From: Candidatus Latescibacterota bacterium
GTDB lineage: Bacteria > JAAXHH01
Reading direction: 5' to 3'
DNA length: 64,000 nt
Assembly: GCA_022822725.1 (NCBI GenBank)
Contig: JAJEAN010000007.1
Span: 197,435 to 261,434 of the forward strand
A program made the translations under genes and the position numbers. Under the pieces are notes generated by a model. The model searched no databases. It was given only the letters and a program-made list of their open reading frames with translations, and was not told the DNA's origin. Shown piece after piece: positions 9,725 through 18,675 of this stretch (positions are counted from its first letter, which is position 1; each line of letters opens with the position of its first letter).

Positions 9725-10192
9725 CTATGCCGGTTCGATCAGAAACAACGGTTGGCCGAACTCCACGGGCTGGGCGTCTTCCACCAGGATGGCCATCACG
9801 CGCCCGTTCAGCTCGGACTGGATGGGGTTCATCAGCTTCATGGCTTCGATGATGCACAGCTGCTGGCCGGTGCTGATCCGGTCCTGCTCCTGAACGAAGG
9901 GCTCGGCGTCGGGCTCGGGTGACCGGTAGAAGGTGCCCACCATGGGCGAGGTCACCTCGACGTAGGTGCTGTCCGCGGAATCTGCCCGGGTGTCGTCCTG
10001 CTGCACGTGTTCCGCAGGCGGCGCGGTGGTTTGAAGGTGCGGATCCGCCGCAGGCACAGGGATGGCGGACGCGGTCGCGCCGGGTGTCATGCGCACGATC
10101 CGGATCCTCCGATCGCCCTCGGCCACCTCGACTTCCTGGATGTCCGTATCCTGCAGCGATTCGATCAGCTTGAGCACCTCATCGATTCCCAT
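9725..10192 (-). CDS. accB: Acetyl-CoA carboxylase biotin carboxyl carrier protein
   Basis: 155 aa. The biotinylated lysine is K119 in the canonical EAMKLMN motif of a C-terminal biotinyl domain. A Pro/Ala-rich linker separates it from an N-terminal helical segment (MGIDEVLKLIESLQ). It accepts carboxylated biotin from AccC. It starts 23 nt after the efp stop codon, so efp, accB and accC are probably cotranscribed. The matching biotin ligase gene (birA) is about 21 kb away in this window. Confidence 0.96.
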   Translation of the reverse strand: MGIDEVLKLIESLQDTDIQEVEVAEGDRRIRIVRMTPGATASAIPVPAADPHLQTTAPPAEHVQQDDTRADSADSTYVEVTSPMVGTFYRSPEPDAEPFVQEQDRISTGQQLCIIEAMKLMNPIQSELNGRVMAILVEDAQPVEFGQPLFLIEPA

Positions 10193-10214
10193 GTCAGGCT
10201 CCTCGGAAGGGCGA

Positions 10215-10772
10215 TTACACCCGCTCTACGTATTCGCGGGACCGCGTATCGATGCGCAACACGTCGCCGGGGTTGATGAACAGCGGGACCTGTACCACGG
10301 CGCCGCTTTCGAGCGTGGCCGGCTTGGTGCCGCCCGTCGCCGTATCTCCGCGGATACCCGGATCGGTCTGCGTCACTTCCAGCTCGATGAAATTCGGCAT
10401 TTCGATGCCCACGACGCCCTGGTCCGCGGTCAGCAGCTCGAGCGTCATGCTGTCCTTGATGTAGTCATTGTTGTCGCCGATGATCGACGCGCCTACCGGC
10501 ACCTGTTCGTAGGTCTCCAGGTCCATCATGTAGTACATGTCGCCGTCGGTGTACTGGAACTGGGCCTTGCGGCGTTCCACCCGCACGTCTTCCAGCTTGT
10601 CTGAGGCTTTGTAGGTCTTCTCGATCACGGCCCCGGTGTGGATATGCTTCAGGCGGGTGCGCGAGAAGGCCGTTCCCTTGCCCGGCTTGATGTGTTCGCA
10701 ACCCGTGATGAAGTAAATGGATCCGTCGATCCTTATGGTCATACCGGTGCGCAGGTCCGTAGCGTTCACCAT
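10215..10772 (-). CDS. efp: Translation elongation factor P
   Basis: 185 aa from the ATG at 10772 (MVNATDLRTGMTI), the normal EF-P length. The frame is open further upstream through the tRNA gene, but that part is not coding. EF-P rescues ribosomes stalled at polyproline. The loop CEHIKPGKGTAF carries the lysine (K32) that corresponds to the modified lysine of E. coli EF-P, and the C-terminal TDPGIRGDTATGGTKPATLESG block is typical. The gene lies about 120 nt downstream of tRNA-His and just upstream of accB. Confidence 0.96.
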   Translation of the reverse strand: MVNATDLRTGMTIRIDGSIYFITGCEHIKPGKGTAFSRTRLKHIHTGAVIEKTYKASDKLEDVRVERRKAQFQYTDGDMYYMMDLETYEQVPVGASIIGDNNDYIKDSMTLELLTADQGVVGIEMPNFIELEVTQTDPGIRGDTATGGTKPATLESGAVVQVPLFINPGDVLRIDTRSREYVERV

Positions 10773-10827
10773 AAGATCCGGCTGGTCTCCTTTGTCTGCT
10801 TCATCGGCCGTTACGCGGCAACGGGTT

Positions 10828-10846
10828 CTAAAGCCGGAACTCCGGC
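10828..10846 (-). terminator. Weak hairpin between tRNA-His and efp
   Basis: A GCCGGA/TCCGGC inverted repeat (10833-10846) is followed on the minus strand by TTTAG. The loop is very short and the T tract is poor, so this is at most a partial terminator or a processing signal downstream of the tRNA. Confidence 0.3.
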
Positions 10847-10893
10847 GCGCCGTGGACCCGGTCGGGTCGGGAAGAAAGCGTCCTGATTTAAAG

Positions 10894-10968
10894 GGTGGGC
10901 AACGGGATTCGAACCCGCGACCTCCAGAGCCACAGTCTAGCGCTCTAACCAACTGAGCTATGCCCACC
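10894..10968 (-). tRNA. tRNA-His (GTG anticodon)
   Basis: The minus strand folds into a full cloverleaf: acceptor GTGGGCA/TGCCCAC, D arm GCTC/GAGC, anticodon stem CTAGA/TCTGG with loop CTGTGGC giving GUG, and T arm GCGGG/CCCGT with TTCGAAT. The nucleotide before the acceptor (10968) reads G and the discriminator (10894) reads C, matching the G-1:C73 pair that marks tRNA-His. CCA is not encoded. Confidence 0.97.
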
Positions 10969-10990
10969 ATCACCGACGAATGGAGCAGGC

Positions 10991-11020
10991 AATATAGGCG
11001 CGATACCAAACGGCTGTCAA
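10991..11020 (-). promoter_or_regulatory. Promoter for tRNA-His and efp
   Basis: On the minus strand TTGACA (complement of 11015-11020) is 18 bp from TATATT (complement of 10991-10996). The predicted start is about 15 nt before the tRNA. The sequence just upstream of the -35 (to 11032) is almost identical to that at the promoter at 36013-36030. Confidence 0.7.
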
Positions 11021-11091
11021 GGGAATTGTCGGGAATCCGGCGCCTGTTTACCGTACCGGCCGGGATGGTCCTGGTCCCGTGCTCCGGCCCC

Positions 11092-11919
11092 TCAGTCCAC
11101 GGTTTCGAAGACCGTACCGGCCTCTTCCAGGGGACGGCGGACGACGGTTTCAGGGAGACGTACCGTGATGTCCGACGGCCGCAGCCCGCGGTTGACCGAC
11201 TGGGTCCGGTACGCCAATTCGAACGTTCCCGCCCGAGGGCCGTCCCGGGTGATGAGGACGCGGTCCGGCCTCCAGACCCCGTTCCGGTTTCGAAAGCGTT
11301 CGAAGGTTCTGGTGATTGACCCGGTGATAGGCCCCTGGTTCACGGAAGATTCCGACATCTCGCGCGTGACCGTCATGTTTCCTCTGTCGATCCACAGCGT
11401 CCTTCGGCCGCCATCGCCCGCGAGCGTGACGATCGCCGTGTCTCCGTCATGGCGGTAGTCGGCGACGGGCAGCCCCGGGTACCTGCCGGGCGCTATGGTC
11501 CCGGTCACGGCGGTACGTACGTCGTCCAGGGTCAGGTCGAGTCCCGGAATGGACGCGTCGCGCGACTTGAGCGTGCCTTCGAACACGGTGTTTTCCCCGG
11601 GCATGTACAACTGAACGCGGAGGTCGTGGATCAGGACGACGGCGAGGATCTGGAACAAGGCGCCGTGCACGTCGATTCGGAAACGTGCCGGGCTGAGATA
11701 TCGAATGCGGAGGGATGCGCGGCTCCGGCGGTCCGCGTAGGAAGTCTCCACGCGGGCGCTGCCCCTGAAATCCTGTAGGCGCCGGGAGGACGTATCGATC
11801 TCCTGGAGCAGCGACTCGACCGGCTGGGGAGGCGGCGCCGGAGGCGGAGGACGGCAGGACAGCAGAAGGAGACCGAGGCAGGCGAACGTACAGATCCGCC
11901 CGGACATGTTACTGGGCAT
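11092..11919 (-). CDS. DUF4292-type lipoprotein
   Basis: 275 aa with a lipoprotein signal peptide: hydrophobic CLGLLLL followed by LLSC, with the cysteine near residue 22, then a proline-rich linker. The remainder (LQDFRGSARVETSYADRRSRASLRIRYLSPARFRID and later strands) resembles the LolA/LolB-like DUF4292 family, which is probably involved in outer-membrane lipoprotein or envelope handling. The start overlaps the end of the upstream TPR gene by 11 nt, so the two are translationally coupled. It is the last gene of the long minus-strand run. The exact function is unknown. Confidence 0.7.
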   Translation of the reverse strand: MPSNMSGRICTFACLGLLLLSCRPPPPAPPPQPVESLLQEIDTSSRRLQDFRGSARVETSYADRRSRASLRIRYLSPARFRIDVHGALFQILAVVLIHDLRVQLYMPGENTVFEGTLKSRDASIPGLDLTLDDVRTAVTGTIAPGRYPGLPVADYRHDGDTAIVTLAGDGGRRTLWIDRGNMTVTREMSESSVNQGPITGSITRTFERFRNRNGVWRPDRVLITRDGPRAGTFELAYRTQSVNRGLRPSDITVRLPETVVRRPLEEAGTVFETVD

Positions 11920-14242
11920 CCTGGAGCTTCTGCTGGATCTCTTCGGTTTCCTCGGGCGTTATGTCTTCCATTTCGAGGGCGCGCTGCCAGTAGCGAACAG
12001 CGCTTTTGTGCATGCCGAGTCGGCTGTAGATGTCCCCGAGATGGTCGTGCACCGTGGCGCTCGTGTCTTCATATTGCAACGCTTTTTCCACAAACTGCCG
12101 CGCTTTCCGGTATTCGCCAAGGCGGTAGAACACCCAACCCAGGCTGTCCAGGAACGCGCCGTTTTCCGGGCTTTTCTCGAGGGCCTTCTCGATCATCACC
12201 CTGGCTTCTTCGAGCCGAAGGCCCCGGTCGGCCAGGATGTATCCCAGGTAGTTCAGCGTGTAGATGTCTTCGGGGTCGATTTCAAGGGCGATCTCGAAGG
12301 TGGCCACGGCCTTCTCGAACTGGCCGGACTGGTCGTAGTTCTGCGCCAGCAGGAAATGGAGGCGGTGGTGGTCGTTGAATTGCTCGACCGCTTCTTTCGT
12401 GATCGCGATGGCCTCGTCGTAATCTTCCTGCTCGGTATGGGCGTAACCCAGATAGAACCACAGGTCGGGGTTCCCGGGCGCTTTTTCCAGGCCGTCGCGA
12501 AGGACCTGTATGCCGGTCTCGAAATCCTCCCGGCGCAGATGGGACAGACCGAGATTCAACCACCCTCTTCCGTCTTCCGGATTGAGTTCCACGACTTTGC
12601 GGAAGTGTGCGCCGGCCTGGTCGAATTCCTCCCTGGACATGAAACTCACGCCCAGGTACAGGTAGAACTCGGGGATATCGGGCAGGATCGACAGGGCCTG
12701 TGTAAGCACGCGTTCGGCCTGGGTGTACTGGTCCTGCCGGAGATAGGCCAGGCTCAGGCTGATCCACCCGCGCGGATCATGGCGGTTGATGCCGATGCTC
12801 TTCTGCGACTGGTCGATGGCCTGGTTGTACATGCCGTTTTCGAGGTAGACGTTCGCCAGGTTCAGGCGCAGGGTAACGTCATCGGGCAACTGTTCCACGC
12901 CTTCATGCAACGCGGCGATGCCCTCCTGCGTCTGACCCTGTTCCATGAGGGCGTATCCCATCGAGATCCAGCTCCGGCCGTGGGCGGGGTCCGCGGCGAC
13001 GGCCGACCTGAACGCGGCGACGGCGCGGGGATAGTCGCCGGCTTCCTGATGAACGAACCCCAGGTTCAGGTAGAGATCGGGATGTGCTCCAAGGACGCTC
13101 AGACCCTCGTTCAGCGCGTTCACGGCCAGTTCGGTCTGTCCGGTGGCGCGATAGGCCATTCCCAGGCCGATCCGGTATCTCACATCGCGCTCGTCCAGGG
13201 AGATCGCCTTCTGTAGCGCCGCCACGGCCTCCGCCGGCCTGTCCTGGTCGAGCAGCACGTCGCTCAGTGTGCCATGAAGCTGCGCCGAGCCGGGGTGCAG
13301 TTCAAGGCCCTCCTCCAGTGTGTAAAGCGCCTGTTCCACCTCGCCGAGGTACTGGTAGGCCTCCCCCAGCTCCGCCCACAGGTCCGGCGACGTCCGGTTG
13401 TGCTCGAGCAGCACGCGGTACTCCTCGACGGCTTCGCCCGGTCGTCCGAGGAAAACCAAAAGTCGCGCAAGCCGGTGCCGCAGGGCCGCTTCCCGGTCGG
13501 GGCCCAGTGCGATGAGTTCGCGGTACATGACGACGGCCCGGTCCCACTGCCGCCTTTGCTCGTAAATCTCCGCCAGGCCCACCCGCGCGGGGATTGATTC
13601 GGGATCGTCGTCGAGCACCTTCTGCAGCGCGATGACCGCCTTGTCGTACATCCCTCTCTGCTTGTAGACGTCGGCCAGTTTGAAGTGGAATTCGGGATTG
13701 CGCGGCGCCAGGCGGCTCACCGATTCCAGCGCGCTCAGCGCGGCGTCGGGATCGTTCAACCGGCTCGCGAGCTGGGAGAGGGCGATATGGGCCTCGATGT
13801 GTTCCGGTTCCAGCGATACAACCCGTTCGAATGCGGTCCGGGCCGGCAGGTACCTGCCCAGTTCGGCGTGGTATCTGCCCAGTACGAACCAGGACTCCGT
13901 GGCCGTCGAATCGAGGTCCACCGCCGTCCTGGCATGCTGGTGCGCCTTGTCGCGCTGCATCACGCGGTAGTAGGCCTGGGCGAGGGCGGTGTGGATATCC
14001 GCCGAGGTGGAATCGTACGCCAGCGCCTGGAGATAGGATTTGATCGCGTTGACGGGATCGTTCATGGCGTCGTGCAGGCCGCCTTCCGCGTAATGCTCCA
14101 GGGCCCTTGCACGGTCCACCTGTCCGAGTGCGTTGCCCAGGGGACAAACGGCGGTCAGCATCACGGTGACGACGAGGACGTACCAGGTACGACCGGCGGC
14201 GCCGAGACTTCTCCCGGCCGGCATGTTCCCTCCCTTCGCCAC
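11909..14242 (-). CDS. Secreted or periplasmic TPR-repeat protein
   Basis: 777 aa. A signal sequence (about residues 17-38, WYVLVVTVMLTAVCPLGNALG) is followed by around twenty consecutive 34-residue tetratricopeptide repeats running to the C-terminus, with the usual W/L-G-Y-A-P spacing (for example DLWFYLGYAHTEQEDYDEAI). Such proteins are protein-protein scaffolds; no enzymatic domain is visible. The gene starts 4 nt after the rseP stop and overlaps the DUF4292 lipoprotein gene, which suggests a shared envelope function. The near-identical repeats make this a spot where assemblies can collapse. Confidence 0.85.
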   Translation of the reverse strand: MAKGGNMPAGRSLGAAGRTWYVLVVTVMLTAVCPLGNALGQVDRARALEHYAEGGLHDAMNDPVNAIKSYLQALAYDSTSADIHTALAQAYYRVMQRDKAHQHARTAVDLDSTATESWFVLGRYHAELGRYLPARTAFERVVSLEPEHIEAHIALSQLASRLNDPDAALSALESVSRLAPRNPEFHFKLADVYKQRGMYDKAVIALQKVLDDDPESIPARVGLAEIYEQRRQWDRAVVMYRELIALGPDREAALRHRLARLLVFLGRPGEAVEEYRVLLEHNRTSPDLWAELGEAYQYLGEVEQALYTLEEGLELHPGSAQLHGTLSDVLLDQDRPAEAVAALQKAISLDERDVRYRIGLGMAYRATGQTELAVNALNEGLSVLGAHPDLYLNLGFVHQEAGDYPRAVAAFRSAVAADPAHGRSWISMGYALMEQGQTQEGIAALHEGVEQLPDDVTLRLNLANVYLENGMYNQAIDQSQKSIGINRHDPRGWISLSLAYLRQDQYTQAERVLTQALSILPDIPEFYLYLGVSFMSREEFDQAGAHFRKVVELNPEDGRGWLNLGLSHLRREDFETGIQVLRDGLEKAPGNPDLWFYLGYAHTEQEDYDEAIAITKEAVEQFNDHHRLHFLLAQNYDQSGQFEKAVATFEIALEIDPEDIYTLNYLGYILADRGLRLEEARVMIEKALEKSPENGAFLDSLGWVFYRLGEYRKARQFVEKALQYEDTSATVHDHLGDIYSRLGMHKSAVRYWQRALEMEDITPEETEEIQQKLQDAQ

Positions 14243-14246
14243 GAAA

Positions 14247-15569
14247 CTACCTGAAGATCCGTGTGACGTCGTTGAAAACCACGAAGACCATCAGCAGCAA
14301 CAGCAAGGCCATGCCCGTCTGCTGCCATACCAGCCGGTACTTCAGGGAAAGCGGACGCCGGATGATCTTCTCGACGCCCAGGATGAGCAGTTGGCCGCCG
14401 TCCAGCGCGGGTATGGGCAGGAGGTTGAGGATGGCGAGGTTGATGCTCAGAAAGGCCATGAAGCTGAAAAGGCTGCTCGCCCCCTGGCGGGCGCTGTCTC
14501 CCGCCATCTGGGCAATCGCGATGGGACCGCCCACCGAGTCGGTGGACACCTGTCCCATGACCAGTTTCCCCACGAAATCAACTATGGTAAAGGTGACGCC
14601 CACCAGTTGCGTACCGGCCATGCCGGCGGAGGTGAAGATCCCGGCCGGACTGCGTTTGATGTGGTCCTGCTGGGTGATGCCGATCTGGCCGATGTCGATG
14701 ATGTCCCCGGTCTCCCGGTCCAGGTCCTGTGCCGTATTGGGTATGATGATCACCTGGTGGGACTGGCCGTTCCGGGTCCAGGACAACGCGGTCTCCATCC
14801 CCGGCCGGACGCGTATCTGCTGGACCATTTCGTACCACTGCGAAACCGGGACCCCGTTCACGGACGTGATCACGTCCCCGGACCGGAGACCGGCCTTTTC
14901 GGCGGGTGAATCCGGGATGACGGTGCTCACGGCCGACGCACGGAAATAGTCGAGCCCGCCCAGCCGATCGGCCATGCCGCCGTCGCCGTGCCGCACCTGG
15001 ACCGTCCGTTCCTGGCCGTCCCGGCGCAGCTTCAGGGACTGGGACGCCCCCGTGCCGGCCGAGAGCCGTTCCCGGACATCCTCCCAGGTATCGACGGGCG
15101 CCTGGTCGATTTCGAGGATTTCATCGCCGACCCGCAGTCCCGCCGCGGCGTAGGGACTTTCGACGGCCACCCGGCCCACCGTGGTCGTGTCCACGAGCAT
15201 CACGCCCATGGTCGCGTAGAACAACCAGAAGATGATGAAGGCGAGGACGAAATTGGCCCCGGGACCGGCCGCGATGACGAAGGCGCGGGCCCCCACGGAC
15301 TTGGACTGGAACTCCCATGGCTTGCCGCCATCCTCTTCGGACTGGTCGTCGGGCCGTTCCCCGGCCATGGACACGTATCCCCCCAGGGGAATCCAGGAGA
15401 TGCAGTACTCGGTGTCCCCCACCTTCTTGCCGATCATCTTGGGCGGAAAGCCGAGGGAGAACCGTTCCACCCTGATGCCCATGCGCTTGGCGGCCAGGAA
15501 ATGGCCGAGTTCGTGGAAGAATACCAGCAACCCCAGGACGAAAATCGCCGATAACACGGTGGTCAGCAT
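14247..15569 (-). CDS. rseP: RIP metalloprotease RseP (site-2 protease)
   Basis: 440 aa intramembrane zinc protease. The HExxH motif is H19-E20-x-x-H23 (FFHELGHFLAAK) in the first membrane helix, and the third ligand is D390 in LLPIPALDGGQLL near the C-terminus. Two PDZ domains lie between (about 125-200 and 205-300, with VTSVNGVPV in the second). In other bacteria RseP cleaves anti-sigma factors and signal peptide remnants. It follows dxr after 108 nt in the conserved order cdsA-dxr-rseP. Confidence 0.95.
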   Translation of the reverse strand: MLTTVLSAIFVLGLLVFFHELGHFLAAKRMGIRVERFSLGFPPKMIGKKVGDTEYCISWIPLGGYVSMAGERPDDQSEEDGGKPWEFQSKSVGARAFVIAAGPGANFVLAFIIFWLFYATMGVMLVDTTTVGRVAVESPYAAAGLRVGDEILEIDQAPVDTWEDVRERLSAGTGASQSLKLRRDGQERTVQVRHGDGGMADRLGGLDYFRASAVSTVIPDSPAEKAGLRSGDVITSVNGVPVSQWYEMVQQIRVRPGMETALSWTRNGQSHQVIIIPNTAQDLDRETGDIIDIGQIGITQQDHIKRSPAGIFTSAGMAGTQLVGVTFTIVDFVGKLVMGQVSTDSVGGPIAIAQMAGDSARQGASSLFSFMAFLSINLAILNLLPIPALDGGQLLILGVEKIIRRPLSLKYRLVWQQTGMALLLLLMVFVVFNDVTRIFR

Positions 15570-15643
15570 GCCATTGTCTCCGTTCTGCGCCTGCGGTCTC
15601 TGATCTGATGCCTCTTGATGCCGCCCCGCCGCTGCCGGCGCGC

Positions 15644-15697
15644 GGCAATCAACTTATGAATATACAGGTTTTCGGCACTACCCGGCAATCAACTTTT
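15644..15697 (-). repeat. 12-bp direct repeat copying the 3' end of dxr
   Basis: GGCAATCAACTT occurs at about 15645-15656 and again at about 15685-15696. The second copy lies in the last codons of dxr and the first just beyond its stop codon. A small duplication at a gene end, like several others in the window. Confidence 0.7.
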
Positions 15698-16862
15698 CTT
15701 CGCAGAACGTCCGGGTCCACCGGTCCGCCGCCATGATGGATTCCAGGGTGACGGGAGCCGTGAGATCAGACGCGGCCAGGTGCCGGTCCATGGCCTCGGC
15801 GATGATGCGCGGTATGTCGGTGAACCCGATCCGCTGCCGGAGGAAGGCCTCGACGGCCATCTCGTCGGCGACGCTCAGCACGGCGGGCACGGTGGACCCC
15901 AGGCGGATGGCCTCGTAGGCCAGCCCCAGGCAGGGGAACATGGCCTCGTCGGGCGGGTCCAGGGTCAGGGACCAGTTCCGCGTGATGTCGAACCGGGGCC
16001 AGGGAGATTCAAGACGCTCCGGGTACGAGAGGACGTACTGGATCGGTATGCGCATGTCGGTCGGCCCCATCTGGGCCAGCAGCGACCCGTCGACCATCTC
16101 GACCATGGAGTGGATGATGGACTGTGGATGGATCACCACGTCGATCTTCGAGACGGGAAGGCCGAAAAGCCAGTGGGCCTCGATGACCTCGAATCCCTTG
16201 TTCATGAGCGTGGCGGAATCGATCGTGACCTTCTGCCCCATGTTCCACGTGGGGTGGTTCAGCGCGTCCTTCGAAGTCATCCGCGCCAGGGCCGCCGGGG
16301 AGCTGTCGCGGAAGGGGCCGCCCGATGCCGTGAGGACCACGCGCTGGATCCGGTCCGGGTCCTGCCCGGCCAGGCACTGGTGCACCGCGCAGTGTTCGCT
16401 GTCCACCGGCAGGATCTCCACCCCGTTGCGCCGCGCCGATGCCATCACGATCTCGCCGGCCATGACCAGGATCTCCTTGTTGGCCAGGGCGATGGTCTTG
16501 CCCGCTTCGATCGCCCGCAGCGTGGGCACCAGCCCCGCGCTGCCCGGGAGGGCGCTGATGACCAGGTCCACGTCGGGGTGGGTGACCGCTTCGATCAGGC
16601 CCTCTACGCCGGTGTGGACCGACGGTCCAGGCTGACCGCCGCCTCGCGCGAACCCGGCGGTCAGCCTGGTCCGCTCGGCGCTGTCTGCGTCCCGGACGGC
16701 AACCATGCGCGGGCCGAAGCGCGCGCACTGTTCCTCCAGCAGGTCGATCCGGCTCCTGGCCGTCAGGCTGTGGGCCGAATACCGGTCCGGAAAGGCCGCG
16801 ATGACCTCCAGCGTCTGCGTGCCGACCGAACCCGTCGAGCCGAGGATGGCGATGCGTTTCAT
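15678..16862 (-). CDS. dxr: 1-deoxy-D-xylulose-5-phosphate reductoisomerase
   Basis: 394 aa, standard length. It makes 2-C-methyl-D-erythritol 4-phosphate in the MEP isoprenoid pathway. The NADPH site is KRIAILGSTGSVGTQTLEV; LANKEILVMAG, LPVDSEH, SGGPFRD and HPTWNMGQKVTIDSATLMNKG are the family blocks for metal and substrate binding. The SEH motif continues CAVHQ rather than the common xAIFQ, a mild variation. It lies in the cdsA-dxr-rseP order, 124 nt after cdsA; the intervening gap is filled by 9-bp repeats. Confidence 0.96.
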   Translation of the reverse strand: MKRIAILGSTGSVGTQTLEVIAAFPDRYSAHSLTARSRIDLLEEQCARFGPRMVAVRDADSAERTRLTAGFARGGGQPGPSVHTGVEGLIEAVTHPDVDLVISALPGSAGLVPTLRAIEAGKTIALANKEILVMAGEIVMASARRNGVEILPVDSEHCAVHQCLAGQDPDRIQRVVLTASGGPFRDSSPAALARMTSKDALNHPTWNMGQKVTIDSATLMNKGFEVIEAHWLFGLPVSKIDVVIHPQSIIHSMVEMVDGSLLAQMGPTDMRIPIQYVLSYPERLESPWPRFDITRNWSLTLDPPDEAMFPCLGLAYEAIRLGSTVPAVLSVADEMAVEAFLRQRIGFTDIPRIIAEAMDRHLAASDLTAPVTLESIMAADRWTRTFCEEKLIAG

Positions 16863-16869
16863 GGCTGGT

Positions 16870-16985
16870 CGATGCTCCGTTCGTCTGTCCGGGCCGTCCC
16901 GATTGTCCCGGCCGTCCTGACTGTCCCGTTTGACTAGGCTGTCCCGGTCGTTCGGACCGTCCCGGCTGTCCTGGCCGGCCGCCGC
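16870..16985 (-). repeat. Degenerate 9-bp tandem repeat between cdsA and dxr
   Basis: On the minus strand about ten imperfect nonamers of the type GCCGGGACA or ATCGGGACG follow one another from just after the cdsA stop codon to near the dxr start. The array makes up nearly the whole intergenic space. No other signal is obvious in it. Confidence 0.8.
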
Positions 16986-16986
16986 T

Positions 16987-17829
16987 TCATCCGGTCACGT
17001 AGGCCAGGTAGTAGTACACGAAAGGCGCTGCGAAGAATACGCTGTCGAACCGGTCCAGGATGCCGCCGTGTCCCGGGATGATGCGGGAGGAATCCTTCAG
17101 GCCGGCATCTCTTTTCACCAGGGACTCCACCAGGTCACCCAGCTGGGCGACGATCGCACCGGCGGCGCCCAGTACGATACAGTGCAGCGGACTGAGAAAG
17201 GGAAACAGGGCGTACTTGAGCGCGAACATGAAGGCGACTGCGCCGATCAGCCCCCCGGCGGCGCCTTCGACGGTCTTGCTCGCGCTGACGCGTTGCAGCA
17301 GCTTGCGGCGGCCCAGCAAACGGCCCGTGAAATAGGCGAAGGCGTCGTAGGACCAGGGTATGGCGAAGGCGAGCAGGGCCGGCGTCATGGCCCGTTCTCC
17401 CCATTCGACGACGTCCGCGCCGTCCATCGGCCACTTGCCCAGCAGGACCAGGTGGCTGCCCAGCAGGCCGATCCATGCCACGCCGAAGACCGTGGCGGAG
17501 ATGTTGTGAAAGGGGGACTGCGCGCGCTTTCTGAATACTTCCGCCGCGGCCGTCGTGAGCAGGAGGGCCGTGAGGATCAGGGGGGCGTGGCGGCCTGCTT
17601 CGAGCCAGGCGTCGAGACAGAGCAGAATAGCCGCGGGCACGCCGACGTACCAGTTGGGTTCCAGGTCCCTGGCCGCGGCGATGCCGTGGTACTCGCGCAG
17701 GCCGAAGAGCACGACCAGGGTGACGAACACGAAGAGGCTCGTCCCGCCGATCCAGCAGACCAGCACGATGCACGGGATGAACACCGCGCCTACCAGGATT
17801 CGGATCCAGGTCTCCGCGTAGGCCGCCAT
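16987..17829 (-). CDS. cdsA: Phosphatidate cytidylyltransferase
   Basis: 280 aa membrane enzyme that makes CDP-diacylglycerol from CTP and phosphatidic acid. About eight hydrophobic segments are visible. The C-terminal signature is present: DAFAYFTGRLLGRRKL, SASKTVEGAAGG and KRDAGLKDSSRIIPGHGGILDRFDS, which hold the metal-binding acidic residues. It starts 14 nt after uppS in the conserved uppS-cdsA-dxr order. Confidence 0.95.
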   Translation of the reverse strand: MAAYAETWIRILVGAVFIPCIVLVCWIGGTSLFVFVTLVVLFGLREYHGIAAARDLEPNWYVGVPAAILLCLDAWLEAGRHAPLILTALLLTTAAAEVFRKRAQSPFHNISATVFGVAWIGLLGSHLVLLGKWPMDGADVVEWGERAMTPALLAFAIPWSYDAFAYFTGRLLGRRKLLQRVSASKTVEGAAGGLIGAVAFMFALKYALFPFLSPLHCIVLGAAGAIVAQLGDLVESLVKRDAGLKDSSRIIPGHGGILDRFDSVFFAAPFVYYYLAYVTG

Positions 17830-17843
17830 GGAGATGTGCTCCG

Positions 17844-18662
17844 TTACGTGCTGTGCGAGGAGACCTGTTCGCCGGTTCGGCCGAAACGGCGCTCCCTCGA
17901 CTGGTAGTCCCTGATGGCCCCGATGAAGTGGCTCCGCGAGAAATCGGGCCAGAGGACCGGAGAAACCAGGAGTTCGGTATAGGCCAGTTGATAGAGCAGG
18001 AAGTTGCTGATCCGCATCTCCCCGCTAGTCCGGATCAACAGGTCCGGGTCGGGCAGGTGCTCCGTGTACAGGTAGGACGCGAAAAGCGACTCGTCGATGG
18101 CTTCCGGGTCCAGCCGGCCGGCCTGGACCTCCAGGGCGATGCATTGCGCGGCTTCGACGATCTCCTGCCGGCCGCCGTAGTTCAGGGCGAAGTTCAACAG
18201 AAGGCGGTCGTTGCCCGCCGTCTGCTCCGTGATCTGCTTGATGGCCTGCCGGTTGGATTCCGGAAGTTCGTCCCACCGGCCCAGGAAGGAGACCCTGATC
18301 CCGTGCGCGCTGGCTTCTTCGACGGCGCCGCGGAGCGATTCGACGATCAACTGCATGATGGCGGCGACTTCGCGCCTGGGACGATTCCAGTTTTCGGTGG
18401 AGAACCCGAAGAAGGTGAGGATCCCCACGCCGAACTCCCCGGCGCACCGGATCATTTCGCGAACGGACTCCACCCCCGCGGAGTGACCCTGGTCCCGCGC
18501 GAGCCCCTGCTTCTTCGCCCACCTGCCGTTGCCGTCCATGATAAACGCGATGTGGCGGGGCATGCGCTCCGGATCCAGTCCTGCTTCCGAGACCGCCCGG
18601 TCCTGCTCTGCGTCTCGACCCACGTCACCCCCGTAAGACCGCCGTCGGGTATGGACCCCCAT
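17844..18662 (-). CDS. uppS: Undecaprenyl diphosphate synthase (cis-prenyltransferase)
   Basis: 272 aa. It condenses isopentenyl diphosphate onto farnesyl diphosphate to make the C55 lipid carrier for cell-wall synthesis. The catalytic Asp lies in HIAFIMDGNGRWAKKQG and the second conserved block RTSGEMRISNFLLYQLAYTEL is present. About 33 residues precede the usual start, so translation may begin at the internal MPRHIAF. It is 13 nt downstream of frr. Confidence 0.95.
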   Translation of the reverse strand: MGVHTRRRSYGGDVGRDAEQDRAVSEAGLDPERMPRHIAFIMDGNGRWAKKQGLARDQGHSAGVESVREMIRCAGEFGVGILTFFGFSTENWNRPRREVAAIMQLIVESLRGAVEEASAHGIRVSFLGRWDELPESNRQAIKQITEQTAGNDRLLLNFALNYGGRQEIVEAAQCIALEVQAGRLDPEAIDESLFASYLYTEHLPDPDLLIRTSGEMRISNFLLYQLAYTELLVSPVLWPDFSRSHFIGAIRDYQSRERRFGRTGEQVSSHST

Positions 18663-18675
18663 GGCCGGTCTCAGC

